From contig JAEWMV010000177.1 in the NCBI GenBank assembly GCA_023393045.1, forward strand, positions 1 through 22,934: DNA of 22,934 nucleotides. The letters are read 5' to 3'. This document shows positions 22,799 to 22,934 of the stretch, one piece after another (the first letter of the stretch is position 1; each line of letters starts with the position of its first letter). The notes beneath the pieces were generated by a model. The model worked only from the letters and a program-made list of their open reading frames with translations. It ran no database searches and was not told the DNA's origin. Made by a program: the position numbers and the translations under genes. Source of the stretch: Bacillota bacterium (GTDB taxonomy: Bacteria; Bacillota; Clostridia; Christensenellales; CAG-138).

Positions 22799-22934
22799 AT
22801 GAAGGCCAATATCCAGACAGCGGAAAAGAAGCTTTTTGAACTCCGGCCCTATGAATATAACGCCGAAAAAGTCCGTGTTTACGGACTTTTTCGGGACTTG
22901 GACGTTCTTTACTTAAGGGCGGCGGTAAGCACAG
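22799..22934 (+). CDS. Unrecognised partial ORF, cut by window end
   Basis: An open frame starts at ATG 22799 (MKANIQTAEKKLFELRPYEY), 11 nt after GGGAGG, and runs for 45 codons to the window edge. I do not recognise it. A perfect 10-bp hairpin with A and T runs lies inside it (22866-22891) and could instead be the terminator of the tetR operon, in which case this frame would not be a gene. Confidence 0.3.
   Translation, partial: MKANIQTAEKKLFELRPYEYNAEKVRVYGLFRDLDVLYLRAAVST
22866..22891 (+). terminator. Perfect hairpin, terminator-like
   Basis: AAAAAGTCCG (22866-22875), loop TGTTTA, CGGACTTTTT (22882-22891). Ten base pairs and a run of five T, 74 nt past the nitroreductase stop. Good shape for a terminator in either direction, though it lies within an open frame. 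Confidence 0.55.

Noticed and set aside
17472..22934. Attachment-site repeat of the tRNA-Ala 3' end, integrase or prophage genes
   Set aside because: No second copy of the tRNA end and no recombinase gene found in the window.
1..22934. CRISPR arrays, rRNA, transposase genes
   Set aside because: No regularly spaced repeats, no rRNA stretches and no transposase or RAYT reading frame seen.

Overview
The window looks like chromosomal DNA of a high-GC member of the Clostridia (Bacillota). The evidence is the gene families: a histidine-degradation operon that ends in FtcD and FchA, a class III (Bacillus/Clostridium-type) fructose-1,6-bisphosphatase, an EFR1-type flavodoxin/ferredoxin, a VanZ-family protein, and strong AGGAGG ribosome binding sites with ATG and TTG starts. 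No genus can be assigned from the sequence alone.

Region 1 (1-7471) is a histidine utilisation locus. On the minus strand, from one consensus promoter at 6351-6379, lie hutH, hutU, ftcD, hutI and fchA (fchA runs off the left edge). They are separated by 24 nt or less or overlap. Together they take histidine to urocanate, imidazolonepropionate, formiminoglutamate, and then glutamate plus 5,10-methenyl-THF. A GntR-type regulator is divergent from hutH. The two promoters carry a similar sequence over their -10 boxes, which suggests one regulator controlling both.

Region 2 (7529-11823) holds mscL with a zinc-ribbon tail, an EFR1 gene that overlaps mscL by ATGA, a convergent VanZ-family protein with a large C-terminal part, a small lipoprotein, and a one-TM Ser/Thr kinase with its own promoter.

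Region 3 (11824-17211, minus strand) starts with a 327-nt repeat-like block bounded by inverted ATTGACAATT ends. It abuts the stop codon of fbp. Upstream lie an AlkZ-related protein, a membrane zinc-ribbon protein, and a dnaK paralog that overlaps the latter.

Region 4 (17355-22934) begins with a complete tRNA-Ala(CGC) with promoter and terminator. Beyond it the DNA is less GC-rich and looks more mobile. It contains about 500 nt of apparently decayed sequence, a four-CxxC zinc-ribbon gene with a long hairpin-rich leader, an ABC-2 exporter pair, a CPBP protease relic lacking both ends, a TetR regulator with a consensus promoter and palindromic operator, a membrane-anchored nitroreductase-like protein, and an unrecognised partial ORF crossed by a perfect hairpin.

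I did not find a clearly new defence or mobile system, CRISPR array or prophage. The best candidates for something undescribed are the hut/GntR control region with a non-UTRA regulator, the dnaK plus membrane zinc-ribbon pair, the structured leader at 18308-18482, and the repeat block at 11907-12233.
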